Assembly: GCF_019357415.1 (NCBI RefSeq)
Contig: NZ_CP048410.1
Span: forward strand, 682,001-746,000
DNA from: Gramella sp. MT6
Lineage (GTDB): Bacteria > Bacteroidota > Bacteroidia > Flavobacteriales > Flavobacteriaceae
Direction of reading: 5' to 3'
DNA length: 64,000 bases
Shown: one piece after another, positions 8,513-16,809 of the stretch
How the letters are laid out: each line of letters opens with the position of its first letter
How positions within the stretch are numbered: position 1 is the stretch's first letter
Notes under the pieces: generated by a model
Told to the model about the DNA's origin: nothing
The model's input: the letters and a program-made list of their open reading frames with translations, nothing else
Databases searched by the model: none
Translations under genes and position numbers: made by a program

Positions 8513-9607
8513 ATGACCCAAAAGGACTTTATTCCTAATCTGGAACCTAAAAATATATCGCCAGGAGAAGTTAGCTGGCAATCACCAAGTAACATAGCCC
8601 TAGTTAAATATTGGGGCAAAAAGGAAAATCAAATTCCTGCAAATCCCTCTATTAGTTTCACGTTAGATAATTGCAAGAGCACCACGACTTTGAAATTTTC
8701 AAAGAAGGATGAAATCACAGGAACTGCAGAATTTGACTTCGATTTTTATTTTGAGGGTAAACAAAAGGAAGATTTTAAACCGAAGATCACGAAATTTTTT
8801 CAGCGAATTGAGCAATACTGCCCTTATCTCAAGGATTTCAGTTTTGAGATCCACAGCGAGAATTCTTTTCCACATAGCAGTGGGATTGCATCTTCTGCCA
8901 GCGGAATGAGCGCAATCGCATTATGCCTGATGGATATGGAAAGGAAATTATATCCTGAATTTAGTGATGAATACTTTACAAAAAAGGCATCTTTTTTAGC
9001 AAGACTTGGTTCTGGTAGTGCATCCAGAAGTATAGATGGCGGCCTGGTTGTTTGGGGTGAACACAAAGATATTGAAGGCTCTTCAGATGAATATGCCGTA
9101 GCTTACCCTTATAAAGTCCATGAAATCTTTAGGAATTATAAAGATACTATCTTACTGGTAGACAAAGGAGAGAAACAGGTAAGCAGCACGGTTGGTCATG
9201 ACCTTATGCATGGACATCCATTTGCCGAAAACAGGTTCAGGCAAGCGAATGATAATTTAAAAGCGCTTATCCCTGTTCTGGAATCTGGAGACACGACAGA
9301 ATTCATTAAGATAGTAGAGAGCGAAGCTTTGACACTTCACGCGATGATGATGAGCAGTCAGCCTTATTTTATCCTGATGAAACCTAACACCCTTCAGATA
9401 CTGAATAAAATATGGGAGTACCGGGATAAAACTGGGATTCCGGTTTGTTTCACTTTAGATGCGGGAGCCAATGTTCACGTTCTATATCCTGAAAATCACG
9501 AAACTAAAATTTTAGAATTCATTAATAATGAGTTAGTTGTGTATTGTCAGAATGGGCATTATATTTGCGACCATGTTGGCGATGGAGCAAAAAAATTGTA
9601 TTTTTAG
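8513..9607 (+). CDS. mvaD: Diphosphomevalonate decarboxylase
   Basis: A 364-residue GHMP-superfamily enzyme that converts mevalonate diphosphate with ATP into isopentenyl diphosphate, phosphate and CO2, the last step of the mevalonate pathway. The N-terminal SPSNIALVKYWGKK is diagnostic for this enzyme, followed by NPSISFTLD, the phosphate loop PHSSGIASSASGMSAIALCL, LGSGSASRSIDGG and the catalytic-Asp segment FTLDAGANVHVLYPE. All key residues are present. It is followed after 44 bases by the mevalonate-kinase-like gene and then by a prenyltransferase, forming an isoprenoid cluster. The dedicated phosphomevalonate kinase is not next to it. Confidence 0.93.
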   Translation: MTQKDFIPNLEPKNISPGEVSWQSPSNIALVKYWGKKENQIPANPSISFTLDNCKSTTTLKFSKKDEITGTAEFDFDFYFEGKQKEDFKPKITKFFQRIEQYCPYLKDFSFEIHSENSFPHSSGIASSASGMSAIALCLMDMERKLYPEFSDEYFTKKASFLARLGSGSASRSIDGGLVVWGEHKDIEGSSDEYAVAYPYKVHEIFRNYKDTILLVDKGEKQVSSTVGHDLMHGHPFAENRFRQANDNLKALIPVLESGDTTEFIKIVESEALTLHAMMMSSQPYFILMKPNTLQILNKIWEYRDKTGIPVCFTLDAGANVHVLYPENHETKILEFINNELVVYCQNGHYICDHVGDGAKKLYF

Positions 9608-9651
9608 TCAGTTTTTCAGCTCACGTATGCCTGAATGAACCTTAGAAACTT

Positions 9652-10590
9652 ATGAAAGGACCACTATTCTATTCTAAAATCCTTCTCTTTGGAGAGTATG
9701 GGATCATCAAGGATTCCAAGGGTTTATCTATTCCTTATAACTTTTATAATGGCGCTTTGAAACTGGATGAAAATCCTGATGAAGCAGCCAGAAGGTCTAA
9801 TGAGAATTTGAGAAAATTCGCTTCTTACCTGGATGCTCTACAACAAAACAATCCAGATCTGGTACAGTTTGACCTGGAAGATCTAAGAGAAGATATTTCT
9901 AAAGGAATGTATTTTGACTCCAGTATTCCACAGGGATATGGTGTTGGAAGTAGTGGTGCGTTGGTTGCTGCGATCTACGATAAATACGCAAAAGATAAGA
10001 TCACGGTGCTTGAAAATCTTACGCGTGACAAGCTGCTTAAGCTTAAAAAGATCTTTGGAGAGATGGAATCTTTCTTTCATGGAAAGTCTTCTGGCCTGGA
10101 TCCATTGAACTCTTATTTGAGCATCCCGATCCTTATAAATTCAAAAGAAAATATAGAGCCGGCTGGCATTCCTTCTCAAACCGAGAATGGTACCGGAGCG
10201 GTTTTTTTACTCGATAGCGGTATTACAGGGGACACTGCTCCCATGGTAAGTATCTTTATGGAAAATATGAAACAGGAACCTTTCAGAAAAATGCTGAAAG
10301 ACCAGTTTGTAAAACAAACAGATGCCTGTGTTGATGATTTTCTAAAAGGCGATGTGAAATCTTTATTCTCAAACGTAAAGAAACTTTCTCATACTGTACT
10401 GGATAACTTCAAACCGATGATCCCAGCACAATTCCATAAACTTTGGAAAAAGGGAATTGAAACTAACGATTACTACTTAAAACTTTGTGGTTCTGGCGGT
10501 GGAGGTTATATCCTTGGATTTACCGAAGATATCAATAAAGCCAGAAAAGCCCTGAAAGATTACAATTTAGAAGTAGTTTACAACTTCTAA
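9652..10590 (+). CDS. GHMP kinase, mevalonate kinase-like
   Basis: A 312-residue GHMP kinase. The three family motifs are clear: FYSKILLFGEYGII at the N-terminus, PQGYGVGSSGALVAAIYD as the ATP phosphate loop near residue 95, and KLCGSGGGGYILGF near the C-terminus. FHGKSSGLDPLNSYL holds the catalytic Asp region typical of mevalonate kinases. It most likely phosphorylates mevalonate, but phosphomevalonate as substrate cannot be excluded from sequence because the cluster lacks a separate phosphomevalonate kinase. It lies between mvaD and the UbiA gene on the same strand with short spacers, indicating an operon. Confidence 0.82.
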   Translation: MKGPLFYSKILLFGEYGIIKDSKGLSIPYNFYNGALKLDENPDEAARRSNENLRKFASYLDALQQNNPDLVQFDLEDLREDISKGMYFDSSIPQGYGVGSSGALVAAIYDKYAKDKITVLENLTRDKLLKLKKIFGEMESFFHGKSSGLDPLNSYLSIPILINSKENIEPAGIPSQTENGTGAVFLLDSGITGDTAPMVSIFMENMKQEPFRKMLKDQFVKQTDACVDDFLKGDVKSLFSNVKKLSHTVLDNFKPMIPAQFHKLWKKGIETNDYYLKLCGSGGGGYILGFTEDINKARKALKDYNLEVVYNF

Positions 10591-10599
10591 ATAAACTTT

Positions 10600-11505
10600 A
10601 TGGCGGCTTCAGCTAACAAGCGCTTACTTCTGAAGATATTCAGTCTTTTCTCAGTTGTAAGAGGATATAACATTTTGGTAGTTGTAATCGCGCAGTATCT
10701 AACTTCAGCGTTTATACTTGCACACGAAAAACCTCTTAGAGAGGTGCTTTTTGATCCCAACCTATTCTTTTTGATCCTGGCATCCTCAAGTACCATCGCT
10801 TCTGGCTATATAATAAATAACTTTTACGACAGCGAAAAGGATCTTATAAACAGGCCCAAAAAGACGATGCTGGACAGGATCGTGAGTCAGCGTACTAAGT
10901 TATCTGTCTATTTCATTCTAAATTTCGCGACCATATTTTTCGCCAGTTATGTGTCTTTTAGAGCGGTAGTTTTCTTTTCGATCTACATTTTTGTGATCTG
11001 GCTGTATTCCCACCGACTAAAAAAAATACTTTTCCTGGGAAACCTTGTAGCTTCAATACTAACGATCACTCCTTTCTTTGTCATTTTCGTTTATTATAAG
11101 AACTTTGAGACTGTCATTTTTATCCACGCCACCTTTCTCTATTTAATGATCGTGATGCGGGAACTGGTCAAAGACCTTGAAAATATGCAGGGCGACCTGG
11201 TTCAGAATTACAGGACCATTCCGCTGGTGTATGGCGAAAAGTGGAGTAAATTTTGCCTAGCTGTTTGCAGTATCGTTGCCATTGTACCTATTTACCTCCT
11301 TATCACAAGGTTTGAGCTGGGATATATGGATTATTATTTCTATGTTTCCTTCATTCTTCTTATTATTTTTCTCTTAATGCTTTATTTTAGTAAGGCAAAA
11401 TGGCAATACCTGTTGCTACATAACATTTTGAAGTTGATCATTGTAACGGGGGTTTTCAGCATTTTACTAATAGATCTAGACGAGGTAATAAACAGGGTTT
11501 TTTAG
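10600..11505 (+). CDS. UbiA-family prenyltransferase, (geranylgeranyl)glycerol-phosphate type
   Basis: A 301-residue polytopic membrane protein with eight to nine hydrophobic segments. The first prenyl-diphosphate/Mg site is NNFYDSEKDLINRPKK (about 73-88) and the second is RELVKDLENMQGD (about 186-198), both in the normal positions for UbiA. Flavobacterial homologues are commonly annotated as geranylgeranylglycerol-phosphate geranylgeranyltransferase, the enzyme attaching the second isoprenoid chain in archaeal-type lipids; other acceptors (quinone or protoheme precursors) are possible. Only 9 bases separate it from the mevalonate-kinase-like gene, so it is translated from the isoprenoid operon. 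Confidence 0.8.
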   Translation: MAASANKRLLLKIFSLFSVVRGYNILVVVIAQYLTSAFILAHEKPLREVLFDPNLFFLILASSSTIASGYIINNFYDSEKDLINRPKKTMLDRIVSQRTKLSVYFILNFATIFFASYVSFRAVVFFSIYIFVIWLYSHRLKKILFLGNLVASILTITPFFVIFVYYKNFETVIFIHATFLYLMIVMRELVKDLENMQGDLVQNYRTIPLVYGEKWSKFCLAVCSIVAIVPIYLLITRFELGYMDYYFYVSFILLIIFLLMLYFSKAKWQYLLLHNILKLIIVTGVFSILLIDLDEVINRVF

Positions 11506-11539
11506 GTAAACCCCTCAGTCTAAAACTTTTCTCAAATAC

Positions 11540-11571
11540 TTGGCTTCCTCATTTGGGATAATGTATCTTTG
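11540..11571 (+). promoter_or_regulatory. Promoter for the pseudouridine synthase gene
   Basis: TTG at 11540-11542 and TATCTTTG at 11564-11571 match the Bacteroidota -33 (TTG) and -7 (TAnnTTTG) elements, 21 bases apart. Transcription would begin a few bases downstream and leave a short leader to the ATG at 11586. Confidence 0.55.
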
Positions 11572-11585
11572 CAAAAAATTAAGCG

Positions 11586-12470
11586 ATGAGCAGGAACGAC
11601 AGATCTTCAGGCAAAAGTAACAGACCATCAGGTAGTAGAGGTAAAAGATCTACTGATGGGAAACATAGCGGAAGACAGGGAGGCGGATCTATGAAAAAAT
11701 CCTACGCCCGTGGAAATGCACCCATAAAGAAAAGTATGGAAAAAAGTCCGTTGTCTAATACTGAAGGAATCCGACTCAATAAATATATCGCCAACTCGGG
11801 AGTTTGCTCCCGCCGTGATGCAGATATGTACATCGCTGCCGGTAATGTGACCGTGAATGGCAAGACGATTACCGAAATGGGTTACCGTGTAAAACTGGAA
11901 GATGATGTTCGCTTTGACGGCAGAAGATTGAATCCTGAAAAACCGGAATATATCCTGCTGAACAAACCTGCCGGATTTTTCGTAACCGGAAATCCTGAAA
12001 AAGGTGGAAGAACCGTGATGGAGCTTATCTCCAGAGCTACCTCAGCCAAAGTTAGCCCTGTTGGAAAACTTGACAACCAGGCGAAAGGTCTGTTGCTATT
12101 CACCAATGACGGCACTTTAGCAAAAAAACTGGCTAAACCTAAGAATGGAATACGCCAGATCTATCATGTAACCCTAAACAAAAATCTTTCTCAGGAAGAT
12201 CTTGATAATATTCAGAAAGGTGTTTACATCGAAGGCTCTAAGGTGATCATTACCAATGTTAGCTTTATAGACGACAAACCACACAACGAAGTTGGTATAG
12301 AATTATACAGCATCAAGGAACATATCGTGACCAGGATCTTTAAAAGTTTAGGCTACGAAGTTGAAAGTCTTGATCGTGTAGTTTTTGGCGGACTTACCAA
12401 GAAGGATCTTGCCCGTGGAAGACATAGAAATCTTACTGAGCAAGAGGTAATTAACCTCGGAATGCATTAA
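11586..12470 (+). CDS. Pseudouridine synthase, RluB/RsuA family, with basic N-terminal extension
   Basis: A 294-residue rRNA pseudouridine synthase. Residues 1-58 form a Ser/Gly/Lys/Arg-rich, low-complexity extension. An S4 RNA-binding domain follows (IRLNKYIANSGVCSRRDAD, then NVTVNGKTI), and then the RsuA/RluB catalytic domain with YILLNKPAGF, the catalytic Asp in GKLDNQAKGLLLFTNDG, and IRQIYHVTL. It probably modifies 23S rRNA at the RluB site, although family members differ in target. The gene has its own promoter and a downstream hairpin terminator. The basic extension, common in Bacteroidota homologues, probably adds RNA affinity. Confidence 0.88.
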   Translation: MSRNDRSSGKSNRPSGSRGKRSTDGKHSGRQGGGSMKKSYARGNAPIKKSMEKSPLSNTEGIRLNKYIANSGVCSRRDADMYIAAGNVTVNGKTITEMGYRVKLEDDVRFDGRRLNPEKPEYILLNKPAGFFVTGNPEKGGRTVMELISRATSAKVSPVGKLDNQAKGLLLFTNDGTLAKKLAKPKNGIRQIYHVTLNKNLSQEDLDNIQKGVYIEGSKVIITNVSFIDDKPHNEVGIELYSIKEHIVTRIFKSLGYEVESLDRVVFGGLTKKDLARGRHRNLTEQEVINLGMH

Positions 12471-12524
12471 TATTTTTTTTGCCTTTTCATACTATTTTTT
12501 AATACATTTACCACGTCAAAAAGC

Positions 12525-12548
12525 GAGGCTGAACTGTCAGCTTCTTTT
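12525..12548 (+). terminator. Rho-independent terminator after the pseudouridine synthase gene
   Basis: GAGGCTGA (12525-12532) pairs with TCAGCTTC (12537-12544) with one G-T wobble and a 4-base ACTG loop, followed by TTTT. It lies 55 bases after the stop. The rest of the 272-base gap up to 12742 holds no gene that I can see. Confidence 0.6.
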
Positions 12549-12742
12549 CGATTTTATGTAATTGAATAGAATTATTTCTTTTGAATCTGAATACGCTTCA
12601 GATGTAAACATTCAAAGTGCTCGAAACCCCTTCGACAGCACCCTGGAATCCCGGATATTTTTTCTTAACATTAATTTACCAGTCGATTCTTTTGGCCCTA
12701 TAAATTATTCTCTAATTTTTAGCTCTAAATTTTTATAACAAA

Positions 12743-14146
12743 TTGAATACCAAGTACAGTGATCTAATCGACCAAACCTACTACTTCCCGCAGGAAGAAT
12801 TTAACCTGGAAGGAACCCAATTAAAATTTCATGATATCGATCTTATGGATCTGGTAAAGAAATATGGTGCTCCCCTTAAATTCACATATCTACCTAAAAT
12901 ATCACAGAATATTGGGCGCGCGAAGGGATGGTTTAAATCTGCTATTGAAAAACATGATTATAAGGGAACTTACAATTACTGCTATTGTACTAAAAGTTCG
13001 CATTTTGAACATGTTTTGAATGAAGCCTTAAAAAATGATATTCATATCGAGACCTCTTCAGCCTTTGATATCAACATTGTTGAAAAACTGAAGAAATCGG
13101 GTAAGATCTCTGATGATAGATGGGTAATTTGTAATGGTTTCAAAAGAGATGAGTATATAGAAAATATCAGTCGGTTATTAAACGGAGGACACAAGAACTG
13201 CCTACCGATAATCGATAATTATGAAGAACTGGACCTGCTTTCAGAAAAGATCAATGATAAATTCCAGGTTGGGATTCGTATTGCTTCTGAGGAAGAACCT
13301 AAATTCGAATTTTATACTTCCAGACTAGGTATTGGATATAAAAATATAGTTCCTTTTTACAATAAACAGATCAAGGAAAATGACCAGGTAGAGCTGAAAA
13401 TGCTTCACTTTTTTATAAATACCGGGATACGTGATACAGCCTATTACTGGAACGAATTGAATAAATGTTTAAAGGTATATATCGCATTAAAAAAAGTTGC
13501 TCCACATCTGGATAGCCTGAATATTGGCGGTGGATTCCCAATAAAGAACTCACTGGCCTTTGAATATGACTATGCCTATATGGTAGACGAGATCATTAAC
13601 CAGATCAAACTTACCTGTGAAGAAGCTGAAGTAGATGTACCAAATATCTTTACTGAATTTGGAAGTTTTACCGTTGGAGAAAGTGGCGGAGCGATCTATG
13701 AAGTTCTATATCAAAAACAACAGAACGATCGTGAGAAATGGAATATGATCAACTCATCTTTCATTACTACACTTCCAGATACATGGGCGATAAGTAAGAA
13801 ATTTGTGATGTTGGCAGTGAACCGCTGGAATGATGAATATGAAAGAGTTCTACTGGGAGGATTAACCTGTGACAGTGACGATTATTACAACTCAGAGCAG
13901 CATACCAACGCGATCTATTTGCCTAAATTCAGGAAAGACAAACCTTTATATATTGGTTTTTTTAATACTGGGGCTTACCAGGATACGATTGGTGGATTTG
14001 GTGGATTACAACACTGTTTGATCCCTCAGCCAAAACATATTCTAATAGACAGAGACAAAAACGGAGAATTAACTACCAGTTTGTTCAGCGAACAGCAAAA
14101 TTCTGAAGATATGCTTAGCATTCTGGGTTATGACCGAAACAATTAA
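12743..14146 (+). CDS. speA: Arginine decarboxylase, biosynthetic (short PLP-barrel form)
   Basis: A 467-residue PLP-dependent decarboxylase of the alanine-racemase-like fold, related to SpeA but shorter than the roughly 630-residue proteobacterial enzyme. CYCTKSSHFEHV holds the expected PLP lysine (about residue 94), LNIGGGFP is the glycine-rich phosphate-binding loop, FTEFGSFTVGESGGAIY is the cofactor/subunit motif, and GLTCDSDDYY carries the substrate-binding Cys-Asp pair. It would make agmatine from arginine. The start is TTG at 12743; no ATG exists before well inside the barrel, and the encoded N-terminus MNTKYSDLIDQTYYFPQEEF looks complete. Agmatinase follows after 46 bases, supporting the polyamine role. 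Confidence 0.88.
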   Translation: MNTKYSDLIDQTYYFPQEEFNLEGTQLKFHDIDLMDLVKKYGAPLKFTYLPKISQNIGRAKGWFKSAIEKHDYKGTYNYCYCTKSSHFEHVLNEALKNDIHIETSSAFDINIVEKLKKSGKISDDRWVICNGFKRDEYIENISRLLNGGHKNCLPIIDNYEELDLLSEKINDKFQVGIRIASEEEPKFEFYTSRLGIGYKNIVPFYNKQIKENDQVELKMLHFFINTGIRDTAYYWNELNKCLKVYIALKKVAPHLDSLNIGGGFPIKNSLAFEYDYAYMVDEIINQIKLTCEEAEVDVPNIFTEFGSFTVGESGGAIYEVLYQKQQNDREKWNMINSSFITTLPDTWAISKKFVMLAVNRWNDEYERVLLGGLTCDSDDYYNSEQHTNAIYLPKFRKDKPLYIGFFNTGAYQDTIGGFGGLQHCLIPQPKHILIDRDKNGELTTSLFSEQQNSEDMLSILGYDRNN

Positions 14147-14192
14147 TATTTTATAACTTTAAAAATCAACTAACTAATCAATTCAATTAGCC

Positions 14193-15068
14193 ATGAGCAA
14201 AAAGAATTATGCCGGGATACCCGATAAACACGCTCGTATAGACGAAGCAAAAGTGGTATTGATTCCTGTTCCCTATGATGGTACCAGTACCTGGCAAAAA
14301 GGCGCCGATAAAGGCCCTGATGCATTTTTGAACGCCTCCGAGAATATGGAGTTGTATGATATCGAAACCCGTAGTGAGGTATATAGACAAGGGATTTACC
14401 TTGCTCCTGCTGTAACTGAAGATTCATCACCAGAAAAGATGGTGGAAGCGGTTTACAAGACCACTAAGAATTACATTAAACAGGATAAGTTCGTGACCCT
14501 TTTTGGAGGTGAGCATTCTATCTCTATTGGAAGCATCAGAGCGTTTAACGAGTCTTTCGAAGACCTTACCGTAGTGCAATTAGACGCCCATGCCGATCTT
14601 AGACCGGAATATGAAGGTTCTAAATGTAACCACGCCTGTGCTTTACACGAAGCCAGTAAAACTACGAATCTTATACAGGTAGGAATTCGTTCAATGGATG
14701 TTTCAGAAAACGACCATATGGACGAAAACCAGGTATATTTTGCTCATGACCTATACGAAGACTGGCAGGATGATGCTATTGGCCAGATGACGCCTAACGT
14801 ATTTATTACGATAGATCTTGATGCCTTTGACCCTAGCATATTGCCATCTACAGGAACTCCGGAACCGGGAGGATTGTTCTGGTACGAAACACTGGAATTC
14901 CTGAAAATGATGTTCAAAAAGAAAAATGTTGTAGGATTCGACATCGTAGAGCTATGCCCAAATGAAAATGAGAAATCATCAGATTTTCTTGCGGCAAAAC
15001 TTTATTACAAGATGTTGAGCTACAAATTCAAATACCAAAATTTCAACGAAGAAGACGAAGATGAGTAA
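14193..15068 (+). CDS. speB: Agmatinase
   Basis: A 291-residue ureohydrolase of the arginase superfamily. The binuclear manganese ligands are visible in GGEHSISIG (His), QLDAHADLRPEYEG (Asp, His, Asp) and ITIDLDAFDPSILPSTGTPEPGG (two Asp). The GTPEPGG loop and length favour agmatinase over arginase. It would hydrolyse agmatine to putrescine and urea. It lies directly after arginine decarboxylase, and its last 8 bases overlap the start of the deoxyhypusine-synthase-like gene, so translation of the two is probably coupled. Confidence 0.92.
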   Translation: MSKKNYAGIPDKHARIDEAKVVLIPVPYDGTSTWQKGADKGPDAFLNASENMELYDIETRSEVYRQGIYLAPAVTEDSSPEKMVEAVYKTTKNYIKQDKFVTLFGGEHSISIGSIRAFNESFEDLTVVQLDAHADLRPEYEGSKCNHACALHEASKTTNLIQVGIRSMDVSENDHMDENQVYFAHDLYEDWQDDAIGQMTPNVFITIDLDAFDPSILPSTGTPEPGGLFWYETLEFLKMMFKKKNVVGFDIVELCPNENEKSSDFLAAKLYYKMLSYKFKYQNFNEEDEDE

Positions 15069-16032
15069 AGGACAAATATCTCAATTCATTGAGAAATATT
15101 ATTTACACTTTAACGCAGCGGCATTAGTAGATGCTGCCAAGGATTACGAAAAACAACTGGAGAACGGCTCAAAGATGCTTGTTTCCCTTGCCGGTGCCAT
15201 GAGCACCGCAGAGCTTGGGAAGATCTTTGCAGAAATGATCCGTCAGGATAAAGTTCATATAATTTCCTGTACGGGTGCGAACCTGGAAGAGGATGTGATG
15301 AACCTGGTTGCACATTCACATTATAAAAGAGTTCCTAACTATCGTGACCTTACTCCACAGGAGGAATGGGATCTATTGGAAAAGGGACTTAACCGCGTGA
15401 CCGATACCTGTATTCCCGAAGAAGAAGCTTTCAGAAGAATTCAGGAGCATATTTTCAAGATCTGGAAAGATGCTGAAGAAAAAGGAGAGCGCTACTTTCC
15501 GCATGAATTCCTGCACAAACTGCTTTTAAGCGGAGTAATGGAAGATCACTATGAAATAGACCTTAAGGATTCATGGATGTATGCTGCTGCCGAAAAGAAC
15601 CTGCCAATGGTGGTTCCGGGTTGGGAAGATAGCACACTTGGTAACATTTTCGCCTCTTATGTGTTGAAAGGTGAATTAAAAGCCAGCACGATGAAGTCTG
15701 GTATTGAGTATATGACTTTCCTCGCCGACTGGTATACTGATAATTCCCAAAATGGGATCGGGTTCTTCCAGATTGGTGGAGGTATTGCCGGGGATTTCCC
15801 AATTTGTGTGGTACCAATGTTATACCAGGATATGGAAAGAACAGACACTCCTTTCTGGAGCTATTTCTGCCAGATCTCTGATTCTACCACAAGCTACGGA
15901 TCTTATTCGGGAGCGGTTCCAAACGAGAAGATCACCTGGGGTAAACTTGATATTAATACTCCAAAACATATTATTGAAAGTGATGCAACCATTGTCGCTC
16001 CCCTGGTTTTTGCATATTTACTGGATATGTAA
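15061..16032 (+). CDS. Deoxyhypusine synthase family protein, polyamine metabolism
   Basis: A 323-residue member of the deoxyhypusine synthase family. The NAD-binding SLAGAMSTAELGKI near residue 42, SCTGANLEEDV near 70, and the block with ITWGKLD near residue 295 are conserved; the lysine in WGK corresponds to the catalytic lysine that carries the aminobutyl group in eukaryotic enzymes. Bacteria have no eIF5A, so the acceptor must differ. Related bacterial and plant proteins act as homospermidine synthases using putrescine, which fits the operon with arginine decarboxylase and agmatinase. Activity is therefore most likely spermidine/putrescine aminobutyl transfer, but this is inferred. Confidence 0.85.
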   Translation: MSKGQISQFIEKYYLHFNAAALVDAAKDYEKQLENGSKMLVSLAGAMSTAELGKIFAEMIRQDKVHIISCTGANLEEDVMNLVAHSHYKRVPNYRDLTPQEEWDLLEKGLNRVTDTCIPEEEAFRRIQEHIFKIWKDAEEKGERYFPHEFLHKLLLSGVMEDHYEIDLKDSWMYAAAEKNLPMVVPGWEDSTLGNIFASYVLKGELKASTMKSGIEYMTFLADWYTDNSQNGIGFFQIGGGIAGDFPICVVPMLYQDMERTDTPFWSYFCQISDSTTSYGSYSGAVPNEKITWGKLDINTPKHIIESDATIVAPLVFAYLLDM

Positions 16033-16056
16033 TTAACAAATAATTGCAATCAGTTG

Positions 16057-16101
16057 AAGCTGTTCAGTATTAAAATTTGATTAATATTGAGCAGCTTTTT
16101 T
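16057..16101 (+). terminator. Strong rho-independent terminator of the polyamine operon
   Basis: A 17-base arm at 16057-16073 pairs with 16081-16097 with two wobble pairs and a 7-base loop, followed by a T run to 16101. It starts 24 bases after the stop of the deoxyhypusine-synthase-like gene. Confidence 0.85.
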
Positions 16102-16114
16102 ATTTAAAGATCAA

Positions 16115-16762
16115 ATGCAGGACTGGCCCATTTTCGCTATTGGCTTCTTAGCCCAACTACTGTTTTCGGCCAGACTTATTTCCCAATGGTTCTTATCTGA
16201 AAAATCTCAAAAGGTAGAAACGCCTGTTCTATTCTGGAAACTTAGCTTGCTTGCCTCTATACTTTTATTTACTTATGGTTATTTAAGAGAAGACTTCGCT
16301 ATCATGCTGGGTCAATTCCTTATCTATGGAATTTACTGGCGAAATTTGAACTTACAGGGCGAATGGCAAAACCGGAATATTTTCTTTAAAATCCTGGTGA
16401 TCGTATTTCCATTTGCTATCACCGCATATATCCTATTCCTTGGATCTTTGCAATGGCAAGACCTGTTCAAAAACAAGAATATCACGGGATTACTTATCAC
16501 ATTAGGCATCCTTGGACAAATGGTCTATACTTCCCGATTTTTCTATCAGTGGTACCATTCTGAAAAAACTCAGGAATCATCTTTACCTATGGGTTTCTGG
16601 ATCTTGAGCCTGATAGGTTCTATTCTATTATTTTCTTATGGAATATTCAGGCATGATCCCGTTTTGATCGCTGCACATTTCTTTGGCGGTATTATCTATG
16701 TTAGGGATATGTATCTTTTGAAAAATACAGACAAGCAGGTTGGTGAAAAAATTAAGCAATAA
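16115..16762 (+). CDS. Membrane protein with two lipid-A-biosynthesis N-terminal (LABN) repeats
   Basis: A 215-residue membrane protein made of two tandem copies of the LABN domain (about residues 1-80 and 112-195). The copies align clearly: LAQLLFSARLISQWFLSEK matches LGQMVYTSRFFYQWYHSEK, and the following LLASILLFTYG matches LIGSILLFSYG. This domain is found at the N-terminus of some LpxB proteins and alone beside glycosyltransferases; it is thought to sit with lipid-linked sugar enzymes in the inner membrane. The convergent neighbours are a GT-C enzyme and a polyprenol-phosphate-type glycosyltransferase, in line with this. There is no catalytic domain. Confidence 0.82.
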   Translation: MQDWPIFAIGFLAQLLFSARLISQWFLSEKSQKVETPVLFWKLSLLASILLFTYGYLREDFAIMLGQFLIYGIYWRNLNLQGEWQNRNIFFKILVIVFPFAITAYILFLGSLQWQDLFKNKNITGLLITLGILGQMVYTSRFFYQWYHSEKTQESSLPMGFWILSLIGSILLFSYGIFRHDPVLIAAHFFGGIIYVRDMYLLKNTDKQVGEKIKQ

Positions 16763-16809
16763 ATTATTGAGCGACTTTTTTAAACCTAAGGATACAGTAA
16801 AACGCATAT

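Noticed and set aside
12471..12742. Small gene or riboswitch in the 272-base gap before arginine decarboxylase
   Set aside because: Only the terminator at 12525-12548 is supported; the remainder is AT-rich, with no conserved riboswitch core or coding frame that I recognise.
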